Positions 55,289-63,084 of a stretch of 64,000 nucleotides of DNA are shown here, one piece after another (position 1 is the stretch's first letter; each line of letters starts with the position of its first letter). Below the pieces are notes generated by a model. That model ran no database searches. It saw nothing but the letters and a program-made list of their open reading frames with translations, and was not told the DNA's origin. Position numbers and translations under genes: made by a program. Source of the stretch: Myxococcus eversor (lineage in GTDB: Bacteria > Myxococcota > Myxococcia > Myxococcales > Myxococcaceae); assembly GCF_010894455.1 (NCBI RefSeq), contig NZ_JAAIXY010000008.1:62001-126000 (forward strand). Direction: 5' to 3'.

Positions 55289-56818
55289 ATGACTCGACAG
55301 TGGATTCCGGCGGGATGGGGGCTCCTGCTGCTGGTGATGGTGACGGCGGGGTGCAGGTCCGGAGGTTCGAAGGACGAGCCTCTCGACGACGCGGGCCCGG
55401 CGGTGGCGGACGCCGGCCCGGGGGAGGCCGATGGGGGCTCGGACGCAGGGGTGGATCCGCTGGCCTGTGAGAAGCAGCAGGGCGTCTGCGCGGGTGCGAG
55501 GCGAGCGTGGGTGGACGGCGCCTATGAGCAGGAGTGCACCGGGCGCTCCTATGGCACCGCCTACGAGGCCGCCGAGACGCGCTGCGATGGGCTCGACAAC
55601 GACTGCGATGGCGTGACGGACCCCGAGGTCCGGTCTCGCGTCACGCGTCTGGATGCGCCGTCGTTCGCGTCGAACGCATCGAGCTTCAAGACAGCGCATG
55701 GTGTTTTCATGACCGTGGCGAGCCTCGATGAGGTCCGCATCCTGCGGCTGGATTCGGAGCTGGTGCTCCAGGCCACGACTCGCGTGCCGATGCCATGGAG
55801 GCGGACCGGAGGTACCCCCGAGGCGCTCTATCGCACCCAGCTCGTGCGCACGGCGAATGGGCTCGCGCTGTACTACTCCACCGTTGCGCGCAATCAAGGG
55901 GCGCCGCTCCGTGCCTATCTCGTTCCGCTCGACGACCTGGGCGCACCGATACCGCTGGCCGAGGGTGGACTGGTGGAGTACCCGCTCCTCGACAGGTCGC
56001 TCGATAACGAGTCCACGCGCGTGGCGACCTCTCCCACGGGTGACCGCCTGGTGATTCTCTGGCGCTCGGGTTCCCCACAGTCCCTACCGTTGGAGGTGAT
56101 GGGGACGGTGACGGATGTCCAGGGGCAGGTGCTCACCGCGCCCAAGGTGCTCTTCAAGGGCGAGCGGAACATCAGCCCCCGCCTCGCGAGTGTCATCTGG
56201 CTGCGCAATGGGGAGGTCCTCGCCGCCATGATTGACGTGCGGCATGGGAATCTGGATGAGGTCGTACGGCTGCGCCGCTTCGACGCGAACCTGGACCCGA
56301 TAGGTGAGGAGCGCTCTTTTGAAACGCCAGCGCAGTTTCCGGCGATGCCCCTGCTGGTGGACCTGGGCTCCACGCGGGGTGGGCCACTGGAGTCGCCCGT
56401 CCTGGTGATGCGGATGGCGGGCGCACCCGATTGGACTCGCAGGATTCAGGTGGTCCAGAACCTCTTCCAAGGGGGCGTCCCGGAGGACTGGGCTGTGACG
56501 CCTCCGCCCCATGTCGCCTGGTTCGGAGCGCTCGCGGATGAAGGTGTGCTGCGACTGGGGTGGCTCTCCTATTACAAGGACTTCAGTGCGCCGTCGCCGG
56601 GGGGAAACATCAACCTCGGGTGGAGTGGGCGCCTGAGTACGCTGGACGAGGGGCACGCCCAGGTGGAGCGGTTCGCGGAGTCCGAACCCCTGTTACTGAG
56701 CGGCTATTCGCAGTGGGTCCTGATGGAGAAGCTGGAGCCCCGGCGCATGGGGGCCCTGTACATGACAGCCACCACGGACGGCACCTTCCTGGACGCCGTG
56801 CGCTACTGCACGCCGTGA
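55289..56818 (+). CDS. MopE-like motif lipoprotein, copy 2
   Basis: 509 residues. Signal peptide with lipobox VTAGC, a much shorter Asp/Gly-rich linker than copy 1, then LACEKQQGVCAGARRAW and ETRCDGLDNDCDGVTDPEVR. The large C-terminal domain is colinear with copy 1 (LVRTANGLALYYSTVARNQG, VRLRRFDANLDPIGEERSFE, VRYCTP). The genes are 102 bases apart in the same direction, a tandem duplication. Convergent with the ABC gene 22 bases on. Confidence 0.85.
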   Translation: MTRQWIPAGWGLLLLVMVTAGCRSGGSKDEPLDDAGPAVADAGPGEADGGSDAGVDPLACEKQQGVCAGARRAWVDGAYEQECTGRSYGTAYEAAETRCDGLDNDCDGVTDPEVRSRVTRLDAPSFASNASSFKTAHGVFMTVASLDEVRILRLDSELVLQATTRVPMPWRRTGGTPEALYRTQLVRTANGLALYYSTVARNQGAPLRAYLVPLDDLGAPIPLAEGGLVEYPLLDRSLDNESTRVATSPTGDRLVILWRSGSPQSLPLEVMGTVTDVQGQVLTAPKVLFKGERNISPRLASVIWLRNGEVLAAMIDVRHGNLDEVVRLRRFDANLDPIGEERSFETPAQFPAMPLLVDLGSTRGGPLESPVLVMRMAGAPDWTRRIQVVQNLFQGGVPEDWAVTPPPHVAWFGALADEGVLRLGWLSYYKDFSAPSPGGNINLGWSGRLSTLDEGHAQVERFAESEPLLLSGYSQWVLMEKLEPRRMGALYMTATTDGTFLDAVRYCTP

Positions 56819-56840
56819 GGCTCGCCGTTCGACGGAAGTC

Positions 56841-57638
56841 TCAGCTCCCGGCGGTGCGTCCGCGCTGGGAGCGGCGTCGGAGGTAGTTGTTGAGGAAGGC
56901 CTTCACCGCGGGGTGCTGGGACTCGCGGAAGGCGTCGGGCGGGCCGTATTCGACGACGCGGCCCTCGTGCATCAGCGCCAGGTGGTCCGCCATGCCGAAG
57001 GCGGAGGCGACGTCGGGCGTAATCACCAGCGACGTGGCGCCGAGCTGCTGCTTGCCGGTGAAGATGATTTCGTTCACGGAGGCCGTGGTGAGCGGGTCCA
57101 ACCCGGCCGTGGGGTCGTCGTAGAGGAGGATTTTCGGCTGGAGGATGGCGGCGCGCGCGAAGCCCACGCGCTTCTGCATGCCGCCGGACAGCTCGCCCGG
57201 AAAGCGCGTCGTCGCGTGGGACAGCCCGACGCTGGCGAGCGTCTTGTCCACCGTCTGGCGAATCTCCTCCTCGGACATCCGGGTGCGCTGGCGCAGCGGG
57301 AACGCCACGTTGTCGTAGACGTTGAGCGAGTCGAACAGGGCGTTGGCCTGGAACAGGATGCCCTGCTGCCGGCGCATCTGGTCCAACGCCTTCTCGCTCA
57401 GCTCGGACACCTCCTCGCCGTTGACCTTCACCGAGCCCCGGTCCGGCTTCATCAGCCCCATGATGTGCTTCATCAGCACGGACTTGCCGGAGCCGGACAC
57501 GCCCATCAACACGCAGGTGGTGCCCTCGGGCACGACGAGGTTCGCCCCGCGCAGCGCCTCGTTGTCGCCGAAGGACTTGTGGAGGTCCTTCACCTCGATG
57601 ACCCGCTTCGCCGCCGCCTGACTGCCCGATTCACTCAT
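56841..57638 (-). CDS. mlaF: ABC transporter ATP-binding protein, MlaF-like, with altered H-loop
   Basis: 265 residues. Walker A MGVSGSGKSVLMKHIMG, Q-loop GILFQANALFDSLNVYDNV, signature GELSGGMQKRVGFARA and Walker B ILLYDDPTAGLDPLT match the MlaF/Ttg2A branch that energises retrograde phospholipid transport. The Walker B end is DD instead of DE, usual for some MlaF proteins, but the H-loop reads VITPDVASAFGMADH, so the switch His is Pro. ATP hydrolysis may be weak or depend on another site. No permease or MCE gene is next to it in the window. gaggag precedes the ATG. Confidence 0.88.
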   Translation of the reverse strand: MSESGSQAAAKRVIEVKDLHKSFGDNEALRGANLVVPEGTTCVLMGVSGSGKSVLMKHIMGLMKPDRGSVKVNGEEVSELSEKALDQMRRQQGILFQANALFDSLNVYDNVAFPLRQRTRMSEEEIRQTVDKTLASVGLSHATTRFPGELSGGMQKRVGFARAAILQPKILLYDDPTAGLDPLTTASVNEIIFTGKQQLGATSLVITPDVASAFGMADHLALMHEGRVVEYGPPDAFRESQHPAVKAFLNNYLRRRSQRGRTAGS

Positions 57639-57912
57639 CGCTCCTCACCATAGTGCGCCCCCCTCCGCTCCGCCCCTCCCAAGACGCGTGACCTCGGTGT
57701 CCCACCACCAGGCGGCACCTCGTCCCCCTGCCCGCCACACCGGCGCAACCACCACCTGGCCTGGATTGATGCAGCCTCCCGGTGGGCTTTCGCGGCCGAG
57801 CGCTCGAAAGATGACGTCCCGTTCACCAAGGCATGCACTATCTCGTTTTCCTGGTTAAGAGGGCTTTAGGGCCGAGCCGGACTCGGGCCCTGAACCCTCA
57901 CCCCCGAGCACA
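57639..57912. promoter_or_regulatory. Divergent intergenic region
   Basis: These 274 bases separate the ABC gene and the polysaccharide lyase gene and should hold both promoters. The stretch 57835-57870 is relatively A/T-rich. I could not pick a convincing promoter box or operator. Confidence 0.3.
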
Positions 57913-58680
57913 ATGAAAACCAAGAATCTGGGTGTCGTCGCTGGTGCCACGTTGTTGGCGTTTGGTCTGGTCGCCGAGGCCGCGTCCCTCTTCGGCAACA
58001 CGGGCACGTTGTCTGGCTGGAACTCCATCAACCGGGAGCACCGAGGCTCGGTGACCGAGGTGACGAACGTCACCTACGAGGGACCGACGGCGCTCAAGAT
58101 GATGCAAACCTACGACCCGGCATACAGCGGCCGGTACCACTCGGAGGTGATGCGCAGCAACGTGTACCGTCGAGGAGACACGGGCTTCTACGGCTTCGCG
58201 TTCCGGCTGCAGGCGGACTGGCAGTTCCAGCCGCAGTCGTACAACATCGCGCAGTTCATCGCGGACTTCTCCGACACGGGCTGTGACGACTACATGCCGT
58301 CGAGCATGGTGTGGCTTTCGGGCAACCAGCTCTTCACGCGGGTGAAGCAGGGCACCATCTGCAATCAGAAGACGGTGACGTTCGGCAACCTGGCCACGGT
58401 GACGGCGGGGGAGTGGCACAAGATCGTGATTCAGGCGAAGTGGGCCACGGACGGGACGGGCTTCTACAAGATGTGGTTCGACGGGGCGAAGGTCCTGGAG
58501 CAGTACAACCTGAACACGACGATAGCGGACGACCGCTACTTCCAGTTCCGCGTCGGCCTGTATGCCAATGGCTGGTACGACAACGGGTACATGCAGGGCA
58601 GCCAGGGGACGCGGAGCATCTGGTTCGACGAGATTGGCGTGGGCACGACCTTCGCCGACGCCGACCCGGCGCAGTGGTAG
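57913..58680 (+). CDS. Secreted polysaccharide lyase-like protein (PL14/PL20 jelly-roll type)
   Basis: 255 residues. Signal peptide GVVAGATLLAFGLVAEAASL. Conserved-looking segments: YSGRYHSEVMRSNVYRRGDT (strand with Tyr/His/Glu), GFYGFAFRLQADWQFQPQSY, GEWHKIVIQAKWATDGTGFY, KMWFDGAKVLEQYNLNT and RFRVGLYANGWYDNG-like text near the end. This order matches the heparin-lyase-I/glucuronan-lyase-like jelly-roll (PF14099). It probably cleaves an acidic polysaccharide outside the cell. Substrate class not determinable from the sequence. Convergent with a lipoprotein gene. Confidence 0.78.
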   Translation: MKTKNLGVVAGATLLAFGLVAEAASLFGNTGTLSGWNSINREHRGSVTEVTNVTYEGPTALKMMQTYDPAYSGRYHSEVMRSNVYRRGDTGFYGFAFRLQADWQFQPQSYNIAQFIADFSDTGCDDYMPSSMVWLSGNQLFTRVKQGTICNQKTVTFGNLATVTAGEWHKIVIQAKWATDGTGFYKMWFDGAKVLEQYNLNTTIADDRYFQFRVGLYANGWYDNGYMQGSQGTRSIWFDEIGVGTTFADADPAQW

Positions 58681-58695
58681 CCAGCGCGTGATGGA

Positions 58696-58726
58696 GCCCC
58701 GTGACTCGTGGACGGGGTCGCGGGGC
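58696..58726. terminator. Hairpin between convergent genes
   Basis: A 10-bp stem (gccccgtgac / gtcgcggggc, one G-U pair) with an 11-base loop lies between the lyase stop and the convergent lipoprotein stop at 58730. Confidence 0.55.
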
Positions 58727-58729
58727 GCT

Positions 58730-59221
58730 TCAATACGGGCACTCGGGATTCTTGCAGACAATGCGCAAGGACACGGTGGCGGCGAACCTCTCGGGACTGA
58801 GCTCCCTGCATCTCTCGAGCTGCACGGTTTCACTGCACGCACCATTGAGGGGACAGAGGCTGTCGACCCGCGAGCGCGCTGACATGAATGCTTGTTCCAT
58901 CGTGGATTCGCAGTCCGAACCCAGGACGGTTGATGTCGAGGGCTTCGCGGGTCCCCCGCAGATACACGCCGGCACGCAGTAGGCCCTGTCCAGGTCGCAC
59001 TCCACCCAACCGCCCAGGTCCGTTCCGGAGAGACATGCGGTGCCCTCGGACATGCAAGTGACGTAGCTTGCATCCGGGCACTCCTGGAAGACCTGGCATG
59101 TCAGCTCGGCTTCGGACGACTCCAAGGAGGGCGCTGTCTCGTCAGGGACCTCCACACCGCAGCCGTACACGGACAGCGCCATCAGGACTGCCGCGAGGAA
59201 CAGGGGAGGTCGTGTCCGCAT
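58730..59221 (-). CDS. Cys-rich lipoprotein, copy 1 of a tandem pair
   Basis: 163 residues from the ATG at 59221. Signal peptide LFLAAVLMALSVYGCG with a Cys at the end (lipobox-like). The mature part has many cysteines: ELTCQVFQECPDASYVTCMS, EGTACLSGTDLGGWVECDLD, YCVPACICGGP, SDCESTM, SLCPLNGACS, ERCREL and IVCKNPECPY. The spacing suggests several disulfides. A paralogue lies about 320 bases upstream in the same direction. No known family recognised. Confidence 0.82.
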   Translation of the reverse strand: MRTRPPLFLAAVLMALSVYGCGVEVPDETAPSLESSEAELTCQVFQECPDASYVTCMSEGTACLSGTDLGGWVECDLDRAYCVPACICGGPAKPSTSTVLGSDCESTMEQAFMSARSRVDSLCPLNGACSETVQLERCRELSPERFAATVSLRIVCKNPECPY

Positions 59222-59253
59222 CTCCGGGACGCTAGTGGCCCCGGCGAGAGGGA

Positions 59254-59274
59254 CTCCATCGTGGCATCCCACTA
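59254..59274 (-). promoter_or_regulatory. Upstream element shared with copy 2 (identical 21 bp)
   Basis: These 21 bases are identical to 60063-60083, and each copy begins exactly 33 bases upstream of its gene's ATG (ATG ends 59221 and 60030). The match extends imperfectly towards the gene through gctagtggcc. A shared promoter or operator duplicated with the gene is the simplest reading. Confidence 0.5.
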
Positions 59275-59364
59275 CCGCGCTTGGAGTCGCGAGCCGCACG
59301 GCCGTCATGGCAGCGGCATCGCGTGGCCCCGCCCTCGCGTATCTTCCACGGCAAGAGGTGAAGA

Positions 59365-59541
59365 ATGAGCGAGCGTCAGCACGCGGCCATCGCTCCTGGC
59401 GTGGTGCGCTTCGCCCTGGAGCGCGCGCTCGCCGCGCAACCTCCCTTCACGGGCGGGGTGGGGCCTCCGGACATGTGGCTGTCGAAGGAGGACCTGAAGG
59501 AGGCTCAGCGTCTGGCGCGACTTCCAATCGAGCGGGGGTGA
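59365..59541 (+). CDS. Small 58-residue hypothetical protein
   Basis: ATG at 59365 preceded by agaggtgaag, a good ribosome site 3-7 bases upstream, and ending in TGA immediately before the stop of the convergent lipoprotein copy 2 (59542). The protein has an amphipathic helix (GVVRFALERALAAQ), a Gly/Pro turn and a second charged helix (LSKEDLKEAQRLARLP). No signal peptide. No family recognised. It lies in the gap between the two lipoprotein copies, on the opposite strand. Confidence 0.55.
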   Translation: MSERQHAAIAPGVVRFALERALAAQPPFTGGVGPPDMWLSKEDLKEAQRLARLPIERG

Positions 59542-60030
59542 CTAGAAGGGGCACGCCGGGTCCCTGCAGGAGACGCGCAGGTGGACTCGGACGAATCTTT
59601 GAGGGAACGACTCGACGCAGGTTCTCAGCCGTTCCGCCATGGCGCAAGCTCCCCCAGGGCAGACGGACGAAATGGAGTTCACTGCGTCGGTGAAAGCATT
59701 CTGATAGGCGGCGTCACAGTCTAAGCCCGTGCCGGTTCCCTCCAGGGCGATAGGAGGAGGGTCGTCGCAGGCACAGGCCGGAATGCAGTAGGTCCGAGCG
59801 CCGTCACACTCCACCCAGCCACCACTGCCTGTTCCAGGGCGGCAGGCGGTGCCCTCGGACATGCAGGTGACGTGGCTTCCGTCCGGGCACTGCTGGAAGA
59901 CCTGGCACGTCAGCTCGGCTCCGGAAGACTCCATGGAGGGTGTTGTCTCGTCGGGAGCGGCTACACCGCAACCGCATAGGGACAGCGCCATCAGGAAGCC
60001 CGAGAGGAACGGGGAGCGTCGTGTCCGCAT
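59542..60030 (-). CDS. Cys-rich lipoprotein, copy 2 of a tandem pair
   Basis: 162 residues from the ATG at 60030. Signal peptide FLSGFLMALSLCGCG, then a pattern closely matching copy 1: ELTCQVFQQCPDGSHVTCMS, EGTACRPG, GGWVECDGARTYCIPACACD, LDCDAAYQNAF, SVCPGGACAM, RTCVES and VSCRDPACPF. The last third has diverged most. Tandem duplication with its upstream region is evident (see 59254-59274). Confidence 0.82.
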   Translation of the reverse strand: MRTRRSPFLSGFLMALSLCGCGVAAPDETTPSMESSGAELTCQVFQQCPDGSHVTCMSEGTACRPGTGSGGWVECDGARTYCIPACACDDPPPIALEGTGTGLDCDAAYQNAFTDAVNSISSVCPGGACAMAERLRTCVESFPQRFVRVHLRVSCRDPACPF

Positions 60031-60062
60031 GGAGAGGATGCTAGTGGCCACAATGCGGGATG

Positions 60063-60083
60063 CTCCATCGTGGCATCCCACTA
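60063..60083 (-). promoter_or_regulatory. Upstream element shared with copy 1 (identical 21 bp)
   Basis: Second copy of the element at 59254-59274, at the same distance (33 bases) upstream of the ATG of lipoprotein copy 2. It lies just beyond the decayed 3' end of the upstream pseudogene. Confidence 0.5.
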
Positions 60084-60113
60084 CGAGTCGGCTGAAGCCG
60101 GTTGAATGTGCCC

Positions 60114-60681
60114 TCACGGCTTCTTGAGTGTCGCGGTCGGGGGGGGGCGGCCGGGGCGGGAGCCACCAGCGTGTCCCACTCGATGTCCGAGCTGATATCC
60201 TTCAGCATCCCGGTGGTGTCCTGCCGCTTGTCCTCCTTCCGGCGGTCGCCGGGGTGGACGCGACCGAAGGGCAGCTTGATGGCCTCCGCCGCATCTTCAG
60301 CTCCTCGCGTTCCTGACCGTCCTTCAGCTTCGAGAGCTCGCGCTGCACCTACTTGCCGGCGTCGGGGGCTGTCGCGGCTGGGTACTGGGTCTGCCGCCAG
60401 CTCTCGTTGACGGGCTCGTAGCACGTGCCCTTGTAGACCACGGAGTCGCCGGGGCACCGCCCCTTGATGCGCTTCACCTTGAACCAACAGGCGCCGTTGA
60501 TTTCGAACTGCGGCGGGTTCGTGGCCTGCTCGCATGGGGCCTCTTCCTGCGCCGGGTGTCCGCCGGCAGGCATCGGCTTATCGGTCTTTCCGTCTGCTTC
60601 GGCACGGGGAGGGAGGAGTGCCGCACCCGCGAGGATGCCCACACCACCCACCGTCACTGCCATCATCAGCAACCGCCGCAT
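60114..60681 (-). pseudogene. Degraded exported-protein gene (premature stop and two frameshifts)
   Basis: Frame 1 starts at the ATG at 60681 with a signal-like LLMMAVTVGGVGILAGAALL and a Cys-containing segment ACWFKVKRIKGRCPGDSVVY, and stops at a TAG at 60349. Codons after that stop continue the protein in the same frame (VQRELSKLKDGQEREELK), then the reading shifts near 60294 into AEAIKLPFGRVHPGDRRKED and KDISSDIEWDTLVAPAPAA, and shifts again at a run of nine G (60139-60147), after which TATLKKP and a TGA at 60114 follow. Adding one base at each shift gives a 190-codon frame broken only by the TAG. The short 110-residue product may still be made. Family not recognised; similar Cys-segments occur beside myxobacterial kinases. 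Confidence 0.65.
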
Positions 60682-60744
60682 GGTGCAACCCCTTTCGAGG
60701 GCAGCGACGATAGACGCATGCGCCAGCGGGCGCCACGCCGTGAA

Positions 60745-61332
60745 TCAGGACGTCGTGCTCGCGCAGCGGTCGATGATGGCGCGCAACTGCGCTTGCACCC
60801 CCGTGAGCGCGCTGCGCAGTCGCGCATGTCGCAGCGAGCCGGCGAGCGCATTGGACAGCGCTTGAAGCACCGAACTCTCCGCCTCGGGCCACGCGCGCTC
60901 CGTCCGACAATCGTCGAAGCCCACGAACCCCCACCACTCGCCACCCACCGTGATGGGACACACCAGCAGCGAGCGGATGTCCTGGCTCTCCAGCACCTCC
61001 CTCACGGGTGACGTGAATTCGCGCGGACGCCCCTTCACCACCTGCCCCGAGGACAGCGGCTGCACCCACGAAGGAAGCGCCTCCTCATACGACACGTTCT
61101 GCAACACGGGGTTGTCGAGCTGCGCGGAGGCACTGGCCGCGGTCCACTCGTAGCGCTGGCTGCACAGCAGCTTTCCGCCGACATCCCTGCTGTTCTCGAA
61201 AACATAGACACGGTCGACATCGAGCGCGGCGCCCACCTGCCCGAGCGCCTCCGCGACATTCCCGGGCTCGAAGCCCTTGTCCAACAACAACCGCGAAACA
61301 TCCATGAGGGCGTCGTACGCCTGCGAGGCCAT
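60745..61332 (-). CDS. GAF domain protein
   Basis: 195 residues from the ATG at 61332 (ggag 9 bases upstream); the open frame above it to 61476 overlaps the start of the divergent gene's upstream region and looks spurious. GAF core: VGAALDVDRVYVFENSRDVG, CSQRYEWTAASASAQLDNPV, WVQPLSSGQVVKGRPREFTS, IRSLLVCPITVGGEWWGFVG, FDDCRTERAWPEAESSVLQA. No output domain, so it is a stand-alone ligand or redox sensor. It is divergent from the crystallin lipoprotein gene. Confidence 0.88.
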   Translation of the reverse strand: MASQAYDALMDVSRLLLDKGFEPGNVAEALGQVGAALDVDRVYVFENSRDVGGKLLCSQRYEWTAASASAQLDNPVLQNVSYEEALPSWVQPLSSGQVVKGRPREFTSPVREVLESQDIRSLLVCPITVGGEWWGFVGFDDCRTERAWPEAESSVLQALSNALAGSLRHARLRSALTGVQAQLRAIIDRCASTTS

Positions 61333-61474
61333 GAGGGGGAACTCCAGATGCGGGGACAGGCCCGTCGCGCCGGGGGAAGCGCGAATCAGAAGCGTTGCAT
61401 GGCACCGCACCCTCGGGTCAAGCCATGCTCCTGGACTCACCATGTCCACACACTCCGTTGCTTCCAAGGAAACC

Positions 61475-62977
61475 ATGCCCCTTCATCCCCGCACCTCTTC
61501 CCTGACGTGGGTCCGCGCATTGGCCGGAATCCTGTCACTCACCGCCTGCGGCCCCGCGCCCACGCCCGCCGAGCCCACCGTCACCACCGCGTCCGCGGCG
61601 CTCGTCCCCCTCCAGGGAGACACCTCCTGTGTCTGGGGAAGCCCGGACTGCAACCTCTGCGTCCCCGACGTCCCCGCGCGCTTCAATGAGCTCAGGGACC
61701 ACGGCGAGGTGCTCGGATTCCGTCCCGGCCCGTTCAACTTCAACGTCGCCCATCCCGGGGACAATCACTGGCAGGGGATTCAACGCCTGTCACTCGGCTC
61801 CGGGCGCTACCTCGTGGTGTCCAAGCGGGACGGCAACACGAACGGCAACGTGGGCCACGTGGTGCACCTGCCCTCGCGCAATGGTGACGGGCTGCGCTTG
61901 CGCTCCAACCGGCTGTCCCCCTCCACCTCCCAGCCCGAGGACACCGCCCCACCCGCCGACGACCGCGCGGTGACGGCGCTCCCCCTCGTCGACGGCTACG
62001 CCCACGGCGGCGGCATGCAAGCCGTTGGCAACCTCGTCGCGCTCCCCATGGAGCAGGGCGCTGGTCCCGGCCGCGTCGCGCTGTATGACTTCAACCAGGG
62101 CCTGGCCCCCGAGCCCTTCGCCCTCATCGACGGCGCCTCCGTGAACGCGGGCACCGCGTCCCTCACGCGCCTGTCCGACAGGCGCTACCTGCTGCTGCTC
62201 GGCCAGTACGACGCGAAGGTGCTCGAGGTCTTCCTCTCCACCTCCACGGACCTCCGCTCGCCGACGAACGGGTGGACGCGCGTGGACCAATGGACCCGCG
62301 AGGAGCTGGCCTCCGACACCTGGGGCCCCTTCCAGAGCCTCAACTTCGTCACCGACTGTCGGGACGGTCAGCTCTACCTGGTGGGCACGCTGCTCGGCGG
62401 ACTGCGCTGGGGTCCCGTCAGTGACGACCATGCCCACCTCTACCGCGTGAGCCTGGACGGCCACCTGCGCCTGGAGCACGTCGCGGCGAAACACCTGTAC
62501 TGCAGCAACGACGGCGCGCGGCAGTGCAACCTCGACGCGGCCGGCGGCGTCTTCGTGGGCGCGGACCGCAAGCTCATCCTCTACGCCACCGAGCACGCCG
62601 ACGATGGCCCCTCGGGTTCCGTGAAGATGGTGGAATTCAGGAACATCTGGGCGAACGACGGCTGCGGCACCCACCTCGCGAGCGCCTTCGTCGATTTCTA
62701 CGACGACTCCGACTTCAGCGACCGGGGTTTCATCTTCGATTTCGCGGACCGGGGCGCGAAGAACTGGGCCCGCTTCCAGGACATCGACGGGCTCAACGAC
62801 AAAGTCTCGGCCGTGCGCTGGTGCCTCCCACCCGGACACCGTGTGCGGCTCCACGCCGACTCGAACTACAGCGGCAAGACTCAGGACCTCGTCGGCGACG
62901 GTTCACTCAGAGAAGTGAATCTCAATTCCTGGGGATTCGGAGACAAGGTCTCCTCGGCGCGCTGGCTCGCGGACTGA
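61475..62977 (+). CDS. Lipoprotein with C-terminal beta/gamma-crystallin domain
   Basis: 500 residues from the ATG at 61475, with aagga 5 bases upstream. Signal peptide WVRALAGILSLTACG with lipobox LTAC. The central 350 residues are beta-rich, with LGSGRYLVVSKRDGNTNGNV and LTRLSDRRYLLLLGQYDAKV, perhaps a propeller. The last 95 residues form a beta/gamma-crystallin fold: FVDFYDDSDFSDRGFIFDF, DGLNDKVSAVRWCLPPG, RLHADSNYSGKTQDLVGD and WGFGDKVSSARW, with two N/D-x-K-V-S-S type calcium sites. Related to the myxobacterial spore-coat protein S fold by class. Likely surface or coat associated. Confidence 0.85.
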   Translation: MPLHPRTSSLTWVRALAGILSLTACGPAPTPAEPTVTTASAALVPLQGDTSCVWGSPDCNLCVPDVPARFNELRDHGEVLGFRPGPFNFNVAHPGDNHWQGIQRLSLGSGRYLVVSKRDGNTNGNVGHVVHLPSRNGDGLRLRSNRLSPSTSQPEDTAPPADDRAVTALPLVDGYAHGGGMQAVGNLVALPMEQGAGPGRVALYDFNQGLAPEPFALIDGASVNAGTASLTRLSDRRYLLLLGQYDAKVLEVFLSTSTDLRSPTNGWTRVDQWTREELASDTWGPFQSLNFVTDCRDGQLYLVGTLLGGLRWGPVSDDHAHLYRVSLDGHLRLEHVAAKHLYCSNDGARQCNLDAAGGVFVGADRKLILYATEHADDGPSGSVKMVEFRNIWANDGCGTHLASAFVDFYDDSDFSDRGFIFDFADRGAKNWARFQDIDGLNDKVSAVRWCLPPGHRVRLHADSNYSGKTQDLVGDGSLREVNLNSWGFGDKVSSARWLAD

Positions 62978-63084
62978 AATATTCAGACACATGGCCCCAG
63001 GGGGTGGGGTGGAAATCAACAGGTAACTTCCTGATACATTGTGGCGATAACTCTTCAGCCACCTCGTATGGAGTCCTGAGACCC

